A DNA stretch of 64,000 nucleotides from Dendrophyllia cribrosa (lineage: Eukaryota; Cnidaria; Anthozoa; Scleractinia; Dendrophylliidae): positions 5,777,361 through 5,841,360 of the forward strand of contig JAJLRJ010000011.1 in NCBI GenBank assembly GCA_024195265.1, given 5' to 3'. The position numbers and the translations under genes were made by a program. Below are positions 34,601-48,752 of the stretch, in pieces (within the stretch, counting starts at the first letter, position 1; every line of letters starts with the position of its first letter). The notes beneath the pieces were generated by a model. It was given only the letters and a program-made list of their open reading frames with translations. It made no database searches and had not been told where the DNA came from.

Positions 34601-37600
34601 AATAAAGTTCCAGTACATTTTATTTTAAAAAACATGTTGTCCATAGGTTGATGTATTCTCATTACTGAAGAAACACCTAAACAATCTTATGTGGGGAAAG
34701 CGAAATGCAGCGGAACAATAGAGCATTGCCTAATTCTTACACGCATTGTTTCTTAAAGTACAGATTTTTACTAGCTAGACATGCACATCTTGTATTCAAA
34801 AACCATACCAATTATTGTATAGGCAATCAGGTATCCCGAGAATCGAAGGCTTTTCCCCTGAAATGCAAGTATCGCGTACAAAAATGGTCAAATCTACTAA
34901 TGATAGCATTGCAAAAGGTTTGGTTCTCACGTGTTTAGCATTATTAATAGACACGCTAGGTCACGACGCTTTTTTGATGTTCCATTGTTTACCTTGCTCA
35001 TACGCAGTTATTGTGTAGTTTTCCTACCTCGTGTTTTTCACACACCGCAACCAGAACTCGGTTATTGTGAGCCTTTTCTTACAGTAATATAGTCTGATAG
35101 ACTCTTTAACAAGCAACAATTAAACCGGATTATAAAGCCTGCACAATTATAGCGTGAGAATAGCGTGACAAAAAGCAATCACACCAACACGTACAACGCA
35201 AGCGTAGTCAGAGACATACACATAAAGTGTGCTAGATTACTTCCCGAACAGTCAAACTCGTACGTTGGGCAAAGTTGAAATTCAAGAGAAGTTCCAGGCA
35301 ATGATAAGCGGTCAAGAAATCAAAATTGCCATTGTTATGGAATTTTGACTTTTTTAGCCGTTTCATTTCATCACTTTTGGGGATTTGTTTCTTTCTGTTT
35401 CAAGATAATAGAGCAGTTTTCAATTGAGTATCGAATGTAATTACACAATTGCTTTGGTTTTGCATTGCAACGCTTCGTGATTCGCTAAAAAATCTCGCGC
35501 CACTTTCTCGACCAATCAGAAGTAAAACCAAAACCAATCGTGACTTGCTCGCACGCGTTTTCCCGCGCTTGGCGCTGGCAACATGTAATAATTGCTTCGA
35601 GCTTTGATTGGTTCATTGGATTGTTTACGACTGCTGTGATTGGTCAGAGTAATTACTTTGGTTTTGGTTTTACGACACTCAAATGAAAACTGCTCTAAAG
35701 CAAGTTCCTGGTCATAATCAGGAAAACGCGATAAATCAGCCTTACCCTTTTATATACCGTTTTTGACAGAAAAGGTACCCCTTTCATATACCTTTCATTG
35801 AAAATTGTACCCCTTTCATATACCTTTCGTTGAAATGGTACCCCTTTCATATAGCCTTTACATGCTTCTGTTTGATATATTTTGAAAGGCCCTTTTTATA
35901 ACACTAAAATGACAGTTTTCTCTACCCTTTTTATACTTCAACTCGTGTTTTCCCTCCCCTTTCCTATACTTCGTGAAATCCCTACCTTTTCATATACTTC
36001 AACTCATGAAATCCCTACCCTTTCATATACCTCCAGCCTAAAAAAGGTACCCCTTTCGGGCGGAGCATCCCTGTATAGCCCATTATAGGGAGTATCCCTC
36101 CGGGGCGCCTTCTCTTCCTGCTTCATCCTAAAAAACCTACCACTAGTTTAGCGGGGGGGACAAACGTATTTTGGCAAAATGTTCGTTGTCCTCTGTACAG
36201 CTGTAAAACATGATTCCTGGAATAGATAAGACAATGATTAATACCACAAATCTAGCAAAATTTAATTGTGTTTGGGCTATGTATTAGGCAAAATTCAGGC
36301 ATCGATGAGAACGACCCATCTGCCTATGCGATCTTATAATTGATCACTGCCCACGTCAGCTGAGCAATGCTATACACTGCACTGCACTACACTAGAATGC
36401 AATGCAAGGCAATACTTTATTGACACCCCCGATTTATTAATCCCGCCCCAAATTAAAACTAGGTACCTTTATCATACACGAAATGTTTATAGTACGTTAA
36501 GAGGAAGATATCGAGCGAATTTTCGAAGAGAGAATCAATAATAATCAGAGTTTTAGCGAGCACCCTTAGGGGATAAAATTTCCATCCTGGCTATCTGCAG
36601 TCTAATACACTTATTTTTTATCGTGGAGCTCTACTAGAATAATAATAAACAAACTGGGCCCTTATTGTTTGATTTTCACTGATATAAATATGTATTTTTG
36701 GCTTTTAAAATTAACACTTTTTAATGGTGGCATTGCTCCTTTAATGAAGGTTCCACTGTAGAAGCAATCTTAATGTCCTCACCGGTGGCACTTCATGAAA
36801 TGTAGCAGGACTATGACGCTTATCAATCCTGATAAAACAGTGGCTGCCTGAAGGCTGCCTGGAAATAGAAACAAAAGGTACTGTCGCAAAGGTGACGAGG
36901 TCAAATCCCGTTCAAAGCATGGAATTTTGTTTTAGGCTTCATTCGCAATTTGACGCGAGTGACCGCCATCTTGAACTACAACCAAAGACCCTGGGCACCA
37001 CATCTGCCACTGCCATCTTGTGGCGGGTTATAATAATTTTAGTATTTCATTTTTACGTCGTTGTTTTGGGGGAGATTAACTTTAAAGTACAGGTGGCCTG
37101 TCGAGAAATTCACGTCATATAAAGTACATAATGACGTCATAAATTACAATTATCAGCCATGTTAGATCCGGCATATTTACTGGTTTTCAACAAACGCGCC
37201 TTAGTTTGTGCAAGTTGACAACAAAATGAAATCAAAGACTCCTATGACCCAACTCTTGTATACGAAAGGCTCTAAATAAACGATTATTCACATCTTCAGA
37301 ACCTACCCCTCCACCCCCCAAGTCGTTTTGCTCCAACGACCCCCCACTTCCTGTATCCAACTTCTCACCATCCCCTCTCTCAATGTTTACAGCCGATCGA
37401 GCGATCGAGTGGAATTTCTTCCCAAATGCTATGACTCGTTCAGCGCTTCGCGTATTCACGAGTTAACAATGGACTAAACCTGTAAATGTGCTGACGTTAA
37501 AGCGTATGAAAAACGGCAAAATCTTAATCTCAATCAAAATCACGAAACATTAGGCGCTGTGTGTAGCTGTCCCTGCAGAATGAAAGAATGATAGGCGTTA

Positions 37601-40600
37601 ACCTGCTAAAAAGGGACACTGTCACGGGTTGACATGCGCGGGTTCTCGTCCGATCACCGAAGTTAAGCCCTGTCGGGCGAGGTTGGTACTTGGATGGGTG
37701 ACCGCCTGGGAATACCTCGTGTCGTAGGCTCATCATTTTTCTTTCCTTTACTCCCTTTCATTTTTCATTTTTTTCCTAAGGAGGGCAAACTGAAGCCAAA
37801 GTCATGAAAACATAGCATACCTTCGACGATATTCCAACGACAACAAATGGGCGACGAAGTCGCTGTCACTGGAAGCTTCATACCCCGCATCGAATTTAGC
37901 CTGAAGCCACGACCTAAATATCCGATTTTCCAAATATATTCGTTTGTGGTTTCTAGACCACGCTATCTTATATTCCGCTTGATCCTCGAACTTCCTCTTC
38001 CGTCCCGAATTGGTTCTTTTTCCTCCACCGCCGCCACTAGTCGACGCCATTTTGAAATTGACGGTTCAACTTGAAAAATTCAGGCTGAACTTTTCAAGTT
38101 TCGATTCGAAAAACTCGCGCATGCGCCCCCGTGACAGTGTCCCTTTAAGTCATGTCACTTAGCAAAACCTTCATGGGGTTAATGGGTTAAGGTTTACTTA
38201 CCAATTACAACACCCATAAAATCCTTGCACACATCATTTGCACAGAGCATCATTAACGAATTCTTCCAGTAGTCATATACAGAAAGAAATGACACGAAGA
38301 TCTGAAAGAAACACGGTAAAGAAAATCACATCGCCAAAATGAGTTTTAAAACCGTCAAGGAAAAGCAAAGATAAAACAAAACGGTGTCTTGATACGTGTA
38401 AAATGAAATAATTATGTTATTTCTTGTCTTTTTAATTTCCTAATCCTTATCGTACAAAGACATTTTTTGTTGTTGTGTTACCCGTTGTCAGCCTAGGCTC
38501 CCTGTGTTCTCACTAAAAATATACTTACAAGAAAAAACATACGTACCTGAAAGACAGCTATTGCGGAAACCAGCAGAGTTGCAATAAATTGCGTCGAGAA
38601 TTTGAAATCTGAAACACCAGAAATTTGTTATTAGACACGAGCTTTAATGCAAACACGTTTTTAAAGTGCTTGGAATATCTCAAGCTTGCAACTCAGACGC
38701 CTTTCATTGCTTCCGGATGATTACCGACTGTATTTGCAGTTAGAGTAATCGTAAGCACGGTCAAGTGAAAGAAAGCATGCGGTGGCAGCAGGCCTGCGAT
38801 TATTTTACTGCGTTCATAGAGGACGCAACACAGTGTCACCTCTGCGGGAGTCTTTAAAAAAAAGCTCAATGGAGCTTGCTTAAGATCTCCTAGCCTTATG
38901 TATTCTACCTTACTGTCAATTCTGTGTAATCTGATGTAAAGGATGTAAGGCAAATAAAAATAAAAAATAAGGTTTCAAATCAGAATACTTAAACAAGATA
39001 AGGGTGAAAATAGATAGGATAAAACTAAATGGGCCAAAATAAAAAAATAATATCTGAGATGAAAACAATTTGTGTTAAGGTTTAATATGGAAATTGGCGG
39101 TGAATTGCTAGAATTAGTCGCTATAAAATTTGGAAGAAACTTTTCAGCTGAAATAAAGGTAAGACACCGAATGATTAAAATTTCCTAATTTGAAGACAAT
39201 TTGTGTAAATTAGGCAAATAAAGAACCCTCTCCTCTCCTGGTTTATACATGAAGTACAAAAGTCTCATGTACAGCTTTACGTCTGCCACATCAGTAGTAA
39301 ATGATGGAGCTATGTAAGTCGTAGTCAGCCACAGAGCCGGATTTCGGTCACATGTTCAAAATGGACAAATAAGAAGGGTGGATTTTAGCATTTAAAATAA
39401 TAATGAATTTCAGGTTCTGTCGTACTCACACAATAGGGAGATTTACCAACCACGACGGTAATTGTGCTTATTTATTGAATTTGTCTAAAGTGGCTGAATT
39501 GTCCAGGAGCTGAATTCGTAGGGACGGCTTTCATGTTCAAATAGAGAAAGGAAAATTAACCGTCGTGTGCTCACGTTCTCCATAAAACCTGTTATTTGTT
39601 CATTTGACGTTGTTGTTTTGCAGGAAACGGCAAAGAAATGTACCAAAATGTAAATGTAACGCACGCGCAGAGGTACCGTTTTCGCTTATAATCATTAAAA
39701 CCTATTGTTGTGTGCCGTTCTCGCTGCCGTCGCTGTCGTGTTTTCTAAAGCGTTCTCTCCCTTCTCCAGACACCATTTGGAGATTTAGACGTCAATTTGT
39801 ATAAAGTATACAAACAAACCTGCTCTTGGTTTGTAGAAGAAATGCATCAGTCTTATGTACCACGTTTGGACGTCTGCCGCATACCTGCTACAAAGTAAAA
39901 TGTTTATTATATTATATAATTTATTATATTATAGTATATTAGACCAGCTTATTTTTGGTCGTCTGGCACAGGAGAGGGGTAGATTACACCCACTTCCCCT
40001 TCCGCTGTATATTGTCTCATGACCGCATAACCCTCATCATGACATGACATACCTTCAAGGGAAGTAGTTTTATGTCACATGTATAATATGGTGGAAATTT
40101 TTTTTTCAATCTATCAAGAAAACAATGGGCCTTAATCACGCCCCGCCATTTTGTATAAAAACAAAAGAATTACCCCGCTAAGCCTCGCAGTGCGTGCCAC
40201 CCCCCAGGACACTTCGTGATGCCCGTCATGAAGTACCGTGCCACCCCCCAGGACACTTGGTGATGCCCGTCATGAAGTACCGTGCCACCCCCAGGACACT
40301 TGGTGATGCCCGTCCTGAAGTACCGTGCCACCCCCCCAGGACACTTCGTGATGCCTGTCATGAAGTACCATGCCACCCCCCCAGGACACTTCGTGATGCT
40401 AGTCATGAAGTACCGTGCCACCCCCCCAGGACACTTCGTGATGCCTGTCATGAAGTACCATGCCATCCCCCAGGACACTTCGTGATGCTCGTCATGAAGT
40501 ACCGTGCCACCCCCAGGACACTTCGTGATGCCTGTCATGAAGTACCATGCCACCCCCCCAGGACACTTCGTGATGCTAGTCATGAAGTACCATGCCATCC

Positions 40601-43600
40601 CCCCCCAAGGACACTTCGTGATGCCCGTCATGAAGTACCGTGCCACCCCCCTAGGACACTTCGTGATGCCTGTCATGAAGTACCGTGCCACCCCCCCAGG
40701 ACACTTCGTGATGCTAGTCATGAAGTACCGTGCCACCCCCCAGGACACTTCGTGATGTCCGTCATGAAGTAGCGTGCCACCCCCCCCCCCCCCCCCCCCA
40801 AGGACATTTCGTGATGCCTGTCATGAAGTACCATACCACCCCCCCCCCCCCCCCCCCCAGGACACTTCGTGATGCCAGTCATGAAGTACCGTAACACCCA
40901 CCAGGACACTTCGTGATGCCCGTCATGAAGTACCGTGCCACCCCCAGGACACTTCTTTATGCCCGTCATGGAGTACCGTGCTAACCCCCCAGGACACTTT
41001 GTGATGCCAATCATGGAGTAGCGAGGCATCGCCCGGAATGCCATTGTCTTTCGCGACATGTACGTACAATGCCCAGTTTGTTGATGCGCTGCATAATTAT
41101 TTGCATATACGGAACCAGTCGGTTGTATTTGCTTTGGGAATACTCTAGGCTCTATTCTCTTGGCAAATTCAACTGCTCTCAATTACACGGTTTAATGGGT
41201 AACGTAAATCCCAAGGTGCGATAAAGTTAACAATCGTGCTGTAATTAAAGGCGGGCCGCGCTCTTTTCAAAGCATTTGTCAACAGATTCGTGTGCGGCAA
41301 GATTTTCTTTTTGACTCGTTAGATTCGCAATGGTCAGAGTACGATGGCAAAAACATTTCCCACAGAACATGGTTTTCAGTTAAAAGCGTTGACAAATGCG
41401 AGCGCGATGCGCTGGTCACTCGTTTGTTCGTTACGCTTTTTTACTCGCGCTTTATACAGAACTTTAATATGGCGGACGACTGAAGAGGCTCGAAGACCGA
41501 AAATTTTTATCAAACTACCGCGTTTTAACAGTGTTTAGATCGTTTTAAAGTTATGTCAAGTACGTCGAATGTCTATAAAAGACGTGATCTCTTATTCTTC
41601 TTGCTCTTCACAGAGCGCTTCGTCAACAAATTCATGCGCGGCAAGATTTTCATTTTGACTCGTTAGATTCGCAATGGTCAGAGAACAATGGCAAAAACAT
41701 TTTCCGCAGAACGTGGTTTTCAGTTAAAAGCTTTGCCAAATAGCGAGCGCGATGCGCGGGTCACTCGATTGTTTGTTACGCTTTTTTACTCGCGCTATTT
41801 ACGGAACTTTAACATGGCGGACGACTGAAGAGGCTCGAAGACTGAATTGTTTTATTAACTATCGCGTTTTAACAGTGTTTAGATCGTTTTAAAGTTTTTT
41901 TAAGTGCGTCGAATGTCTATAAAAGACGTGATGTCTTGTTCTTCTTGCTCTTTGCAGAGCGTTTTGTCAACAAATTCGTGTGCGGCAAGTTTTTCATTTT
42001 GACTCGTTAGATTCGCAATGGTCAGAGTATGATGACAAAAACATTTAACGCAGAACATGGTTTTCAGTTAAAAGCGTTGCCAAATAGCGAGCGTGAATCA
42101 CGGGTCACTCGCTTTTACGTTGTGCTTTGCTTCTCGTGCTCTTTACAAAGCGTTTTGCAGTCCAGATCTAGACGCGCTCTTTTACTCGATCGGTTAACGT
42201 AGTTCAGACCAAGAGTATATTAACTGAGGTTTTAAAAAATAATATAGGCCTTTCTATTTGCCCGACAATGAGAAATGTGAAATAAATGACGGCTTCTCTT
42301 TGAAATCCTAACTTTTATCAAACTAGCGTGTTTTAACAGTGTTTAGATCGTTTAAAGTTATTTTAAGTGCGTCGAATGTCTATAAAAGACGTGATGTCTT
42401 ATTCTTCTCGCTCTTTACAGAGCGCTTCGTCAACAAATTCATGTGCGGCAAGATTTTCATTTTGACTCGTTAGATTCGCAATGGTCAGAGTACAATGGCA
42501 AAAACATTTTCCGCAGAACGTGGTTTTCAGTTAAAAGCTTTGCCAAATAGCGAGCGCGATGCGCGGGTCACTCGCTTGTTTGTTACGGTTGTTACTCGCG
42601 CTCTTTACAGAACTTTAAGTGTTTAGATCGTTTTAAATTTATTTTAAGTGCGTTGAATGTCTATAAAAGACGTGATGTTCTGTTCTTCTCGCTCTTTACA
42701 GAGCGTTTTATCAACAAATTCATGTGCGGCAAGAATTTCATTTTAACTCGTTAGATTCGCAATGGTCAGAATACGATGGCAAAAACATTTTCCGCAGAAC
42801 ATGGTTTTCAGTTAAAAGCGTTGCCAAATAGCGAGCGCGACGCGCGGGTCACTCGCTTGTTCGTTACGCTTTTTACTAGTGCTCTTTACAAAGTGTTTTG
42901 CAGTCCAGATCTAGACGCGCTCTATTACTCGATCGGTTAACGTAGTTCAGACCTAGAGTACATTAACTGAGGTTGTAAAAAAATAATACAGGCCTTTCTA
43001 TTTGCCGGCAATGACAAATGTGAAATAAATGATGGCTTCTCTTTGAAATCCTAACTTGAACAAGCAAAAAGCAAGCGCCCGGCTCTCACGACTAAGGGAA
43101 CATTGTTTGTGTTGAGATAATTATTCAAATTTGAATCCGTTTGCCGGTCTCGTGGGAGTTCGTAGGAAGAAATTTTGGAGAGCTATTTTTAGTTTACGGA
43201 AAACCTTCTAGAAAACAGTGCTTTGATACTATTTCCACGCATCGTATTAAATCCAAACTTCGTCAATCTTTCGTTTAGACACGAGGCTAACATTTCCAGG
43301 GTGAACCGAAGTTAGCAAGTCCTTTCTTGAAGAGAAAGACCATCCTGAATATCAATGCGGTGTTTTTTCTATACTGTAATCAGCAAAAATATTAGACGAA
43401 TATTAGAACGCGATTCGATAGTAGTTGTCCAAATCACAGGCAAAAAAAGGGTCTTAAAATGATTCCTTAACACCTCTTCTGAAAAAGCCAGGGTGAACCT
43501 AACCGCCAAAGTACTTATTTTTTTGTTATGAAGTAAAACATACACCTTGTTTCGCCATTTCCCCCATTTTCTTTGTAATTTGGCTCTTTTGTCAGACGAA

Positions 43601-46600
43601 AGCTTTTCAAATTTAGCGCTCTGTCGCTGTATTTTCGGTGATGATGCCAAGACACTTTGTGATGCCGTTCATGAAGTACCGTGCCAACCCCAGGACACTT
43701 TGTGATGCAGGTCATGAAGTACCGTGCCACCCCCCAGGACACTTCGTGAGGCCGGTCATGAAGTACCGTGCCACCCCCCCAGGACACTTCGTGATGCCAG
43801 TCATGAAATACCGTGCCACCGCCCAGGACACTTCGTGATGCCCGTCATGAAGTACCATGCCACCCTCCCAGGACACTTCGTGATGCCCATCATGAAGTAC
43901 CGTGCCACCTCCCAGGACACTTCGTGATGCCCGTCATGAAGTACCGTACCACCCCCCAGGACACTTCGTGATGCCCGTCATGAAGTAGCGTGCCACCCCC
44001 TTAGGACACTTCGTGATGCCTGTCATGAAGTACTATGCCACCCCAAGGACACTTCGTGATGCCCATCATGAAGTACCGTGCCACCCCCCAGGACACTTCT
44101 TTATGCCCGTCATGGAGTACCGTGCTAACCCCCAGGACACTTTGTGATGCCCGTCATGGAGTACCGTGCCAACCCCCCAGGACACTTTGTGATGCCAGTC
44201 ATGGAGTACCGTGCCAACCCCCCAGGACACTTTGTGATGCCAGTCATGGAGTAGCGAGGCATCGCCCGGAATGCCATTGTCTTTCGCGACATGTACGTAC
44301 AGTGCCCAGTTTGTTGATGCGAAGCGTAATTATTTGCATATACGGATCCAGTCGGTTGTATTTGCTCAACAGAATAAGCTTTGGAAATACTCTAGGCTCT
44401 AGTCTCTTGGCAAATTCAACTGCTCTCAATCGACACGGTTTCATGCGTAATGTAAATCCCAAGGTGCGATAAAGTTAACAATCGTGCTGTAATTAAAGGC
44501 GGGCCGCGCTCTTTTCATAGCATTTGTCAACAGATTCGTGTGCGGCAAGATTTTCTTTTTGACTCGTTAGATTCGCAATGGTCAGAGTACGATGACTAAA
44601 ACATTTCCCACAGAACATGGTTTTCAGTTAAAAGCGTTGCCAAATAGCGAGCGCGATGCGCTGGTCACTCGTTTGTTCGTTACGCTTTTTTACTCGCGCT
44701 TTATACAGAACTTTAATATGGCGGACGACTGAAGAGGCTCGAAGACCGAAAATGTTTATCAAACTACCGCGTTTTAACAGTGTTTAGATCGTTTTAAAGT
44801 TATGTCAAGTACGTCGAATGTCTATAAAATACGTGATCTCTTATTCCTCTCGCTCTTTACAGAGCGCTTCGTCAACAAATTCGTGTGCGGCAAGATTTTC
44901 ATTTTGACTCGTTAGATTCGCAATGGTCAGAGTACGATGACAAAAACATTTTCCGCAGAAAATGGTTTTCTGTTAAAAGCTTTGCCAAATAGCGAGCGCA
45001 ATGCGCGGGTCACTCGATTGTTTGTTACGCTTTATTACTCGCGCTCTTTACGGAACTTTAATATGGCGGACGACTGAAGAGGCTCGGAGACTGAATTTTT
45101 TTATCAACTATCGCGTTTTAACAGTGTTTAGATCGTTTTAAAGTTATTTTAAGTGCGTCGAATGTCTATAAAAGACGTGATGTCCTGTTCTTCTTGCTCT
45201 TTGCAGAGCGTTTTGTCAACAAATTCGTGTGCGGCAAGTTTTTCATTTTGACTCGTTAGATTCGCAATGGTCAGAGTATGATGACAAAAACATTTAACGC
45301 AGAACATGGTTTTCAGTTAAAAGCGTTGCCAAATAGCGAGCGTGAATCACGGGTCACTCGCTTTTACGTTGTGCTTTGCTTCTCGTGCTCTTTACAAAGC
45401 GTTTTGCAGTCCAGATCTAGACGCGCTCTTTTACTCGATCGGTTAACGTAGTTCAGACCTAGAGTATATTAACTGAGGTTTTAAAAAATAATATAGGCCT
45501 TTCTAGTTGCCCGACAATGAGAAATGTGAAATAAATGATGGCTTCTCTTTGAAATCCTAACTTTTATCAAACTAGCGTGTTTTAACAGTGTTTAGATCGT
45601 TTAAAGTTATTTTAAGTGCGTCGAATGTCTATAAAAGACGTGATGTCTTATTCTTCTTGCTCTTTACAGAGCGCTTCGTCAACAAATTCATGTGGGGCAA
45701 GATTTTTATTTTGACTCGTTAGATTCGCAATGGTCAGAGTACAATGACAAAAACATTTTCCGCAGAACGTGGTTTTCAGTTAAAAGCTTTGCCAAATAGC
45801 GAGCGCGATGCGCGGGTCACTCGCTTGTTCGTTACGCTTTTTACTCGCGCTCTTTACAGAACTTTAAGTGTTTAGATCGTTTTAAATTTATTTTAAGTGC
45901 GTTGAATGTCTATAAAAGACGTGATGTCCTGTTCATTTTGACTCGTTAGATTCGCAATGGTCAGAGTACGATGGCAAAAACATTTTCTGTTATGTCAAGT
46001 ATGTCGAATGTCTATAAAAGACGTGATGTCTTATTCTTCTCGCTCTTTACAGAGCGCTTCGTCAACAAATTCGTGTGCGGTCACTCGCTTGTTCGTTACG
46101 CTTTTACTCGCGCTCTTTACAGAACTTTAAGTGTTTAGCTCGTTTTAAATTTATTTTAAGTGCGTTGAATGTCTATAAAAGACGTGATGTCCTGTTCTTC
46201 TCGCTCTTTACAGAACGTTTTATCAACAAATTCATATGCGGCAAGATTTTCATTTTGACTCGTTAGATTCGCAATGGTCAGATTACGATGAAAAAAGTTG
46301 AAAACGAGGTTAAGCGGGGGAAAACAATTGAAAAGCATTGTATTCTCCGGGAAGTCAACGTGGCCGCCACGTGATTGAGGCCCATGGCATCGACGAATTA
46401 ACAGCAGGTAATTTTATAAGGCGAATCTTCAAATTTTTGCTGGAAAATTTAACCCAATTTGTATTTATATTCAAATCAATATCTACATCTACATCTAGAC
46501 TATAAGAGACATCAGGTCGTTTTAAAAGTTTAGATCTAAATGCCGAGAAAATGACTAATATACAAAAACTATTTCGAAGCCATCAGTTTGGTGCTATCAG

Positions 46601-48663
46601 GTAACACCGATACATGTCAATCAAATGTACTTATTTTAGAAAATTCATTCTAGGTCTTATTTAATGTGTGAAGCAGCTTGCCTAACCAAGCTCAGACAGT
46701 GTGAAGTATCAGACGTTCAAAGTTGGGATTGTGTGCCGCGGACAAATCAAGGTGAGCCACCTTAAGGGGGGTGAAACTTAACTACAGTTTTAGAGTCGTT
46801 GCTAGGAACATTATTTCATGGTTAGCATTTCTCACGTGTCATAAACTTCTAATATGGTGGGAACTATGAAACTGGACACAAGACATCACTAAATCGACAT
46901 TGCACATGCGTAACTAGTGCCAGTCCCCAACCGCGCGTAAGAATGAAAAAGCGCAAAAACTTAAAGGAAACGAGATAAAAATCTGATTTGTTTGGCGAAT
47001 TATAAGCAATTCAACTTTTGTTTTTCTTAAATCTGAATCATGGAATTACCGTTAGACGAAAACAAAAAGCTATAAAAGAAAATGTATTAAAATAAACTTT
47101 TATGATGTCATAGCTTTTTCAATAACGTGAATTTTAACAAATCCATGCTACAGATTTTTTATTAGGATGTTCTTAAGCCGCTGGCATTGGTTTTATTGGA
47201 AAACAAATGTAAGATGTTTGAGTTTTAAGGGTTTTATGTTTTGGTCATGTGACTTACCAAATATGGCTGTGACTCAGGAAATTTAATGGCACCGTTATTA
47301 AGTAATGATCCGCATAAGAAGGATAGCGCCAACGGCAATGGAATGTCAAACACGATGGAATGTCAAGAATTTTCATTGTTAAAACTAGTGATCTCATTGG
47401 CCTAGACTCAAAAACCGCTAAAAAGTTAAGGTTCAAGGTGCATTTTGTCTAATTTTTTTAAGGTTTCAAATAATTTGAGACCCAATCGCACAACATACAA
47501 TTTTTAAAAGAAATTGTATTTGGGGAACTTCATCAAAGAAGCAAAATTATTAGCTATTGTCTTTTGCTATTCTGATTGGTTAAGCACGAACATTTCCTAA
47601 AATTTATTTGACGCAAATGGATTTTCTTTATTTTTATAATGAAATATAATTATTAACCATCAGGTCCTCCTCTATTCTTGAAATCAAAGATATTCCATGT
47701 GGGAAAGAGCCAATGCCGCAGAACAATGAAGTTTGCTATCGTTCTTATGTGGAACAATACTTAAATAACAGAACGAACATAACCAAACATCGTAGCCGAG
47801 GAAGTAAAGAAACTCATTATATGACGTTTGGACTCTTCCATAGCAACCACCTTGTAGTTAAGGTTCACCCCCTTAAATTATGCTTACGATTTTAATCCAG
47901 GATTAAACAACTGCTTGACATATTTTATTCCTGGTTCTCTAACCAAACAGGTTTCACCGGTTTCAACAGGTCTCTGCAAGATTAAAAAAAAAATAATCCA
48001 TTTTTGTGTCACAAAATTATTGCCATAGAAAACGGAAACAAAAACAATTGAAAGGACGTTACTTTAAAACTTAGAATTCCATTTTCGTCACTGATATAAT
48101 ATGTCAATTGTCACTTATGTACATACATTAGTTACAGTATTTTACACTAACCTCATTGACGCCTCTTGTAGACGGGAACCATTTTTTTCGGACTTCCAAG
48201 AACAACAGAACAGCGAATCTTGTCACGATGAATGCAAGACACAAGTAGGTAGGAAGATAGCTTAGCTGTACAAGATACCGCAACTTCTTGATATTATCCT
48301 TGAATGAAATGTATAGCAGTTTAGTAACCAGCTTTATGAAGGCACACTCCCATGGATACTATTTCCTGGTAACTGATCAGCGGTATGAAGATAGAGGGTA
48401 CTCCCATATAAAAATGACGGGGGTGCTTGTCATACCTTTTAGGGGTCAAAATTTGTAGATTGGTACCGCTTAGGGTGCTTAAAAACTAAAACGACCAGCG
48501 TTGAGCCGAAACAAATATGACAGAATATGATATGTGTTGTTTTAGACTTGGTACCTCTTAGCGGTCAAAATTAATTTGAGCCCATCAAACGAGATTCTGG
48601 TACTTTTTAAGTTGTCTTTCGAAACATCTCCGATGAGCACCCCTGTCATTTTTATATGGGTGT

Positions 48664-48752
<89 letters not shown>

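Larger units (their letters stand above)
37612..38144. mobile_element. TTAA-type (Kolobok-like) element carrying a 5S rRNA piece and a small ORF
   Basis: Termini AGGGACACTGTCACGGG on the left and the inverse CCCGTGACAGTGTCCCT on the right, extending about 35 bp with CATGCGCG. The right flank is TTAA (38145-38148); the left is a decayed TAAA. Resembles the 14495 and 49220 elements in terminus style. Inside: a plus-strand 5S-like segment adjoining the left TIR and a minus-strand ORF starting near the right TIR. Sits in intron 8 of the STRA6-like gene. Confidence 0.72.

Noticed and set aside
40195..41025. CRISPR-like array
   Set aside because: Units are contiguous with no unique spacers, and the sequence is eukaryotic.
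40170..41182. 192-codon ORFs on both strands in the 45-bp minisatellite
   Set aside because: Mirror artefacts of the repeat; unit length drifts with the C run and no start or domain is conserved.
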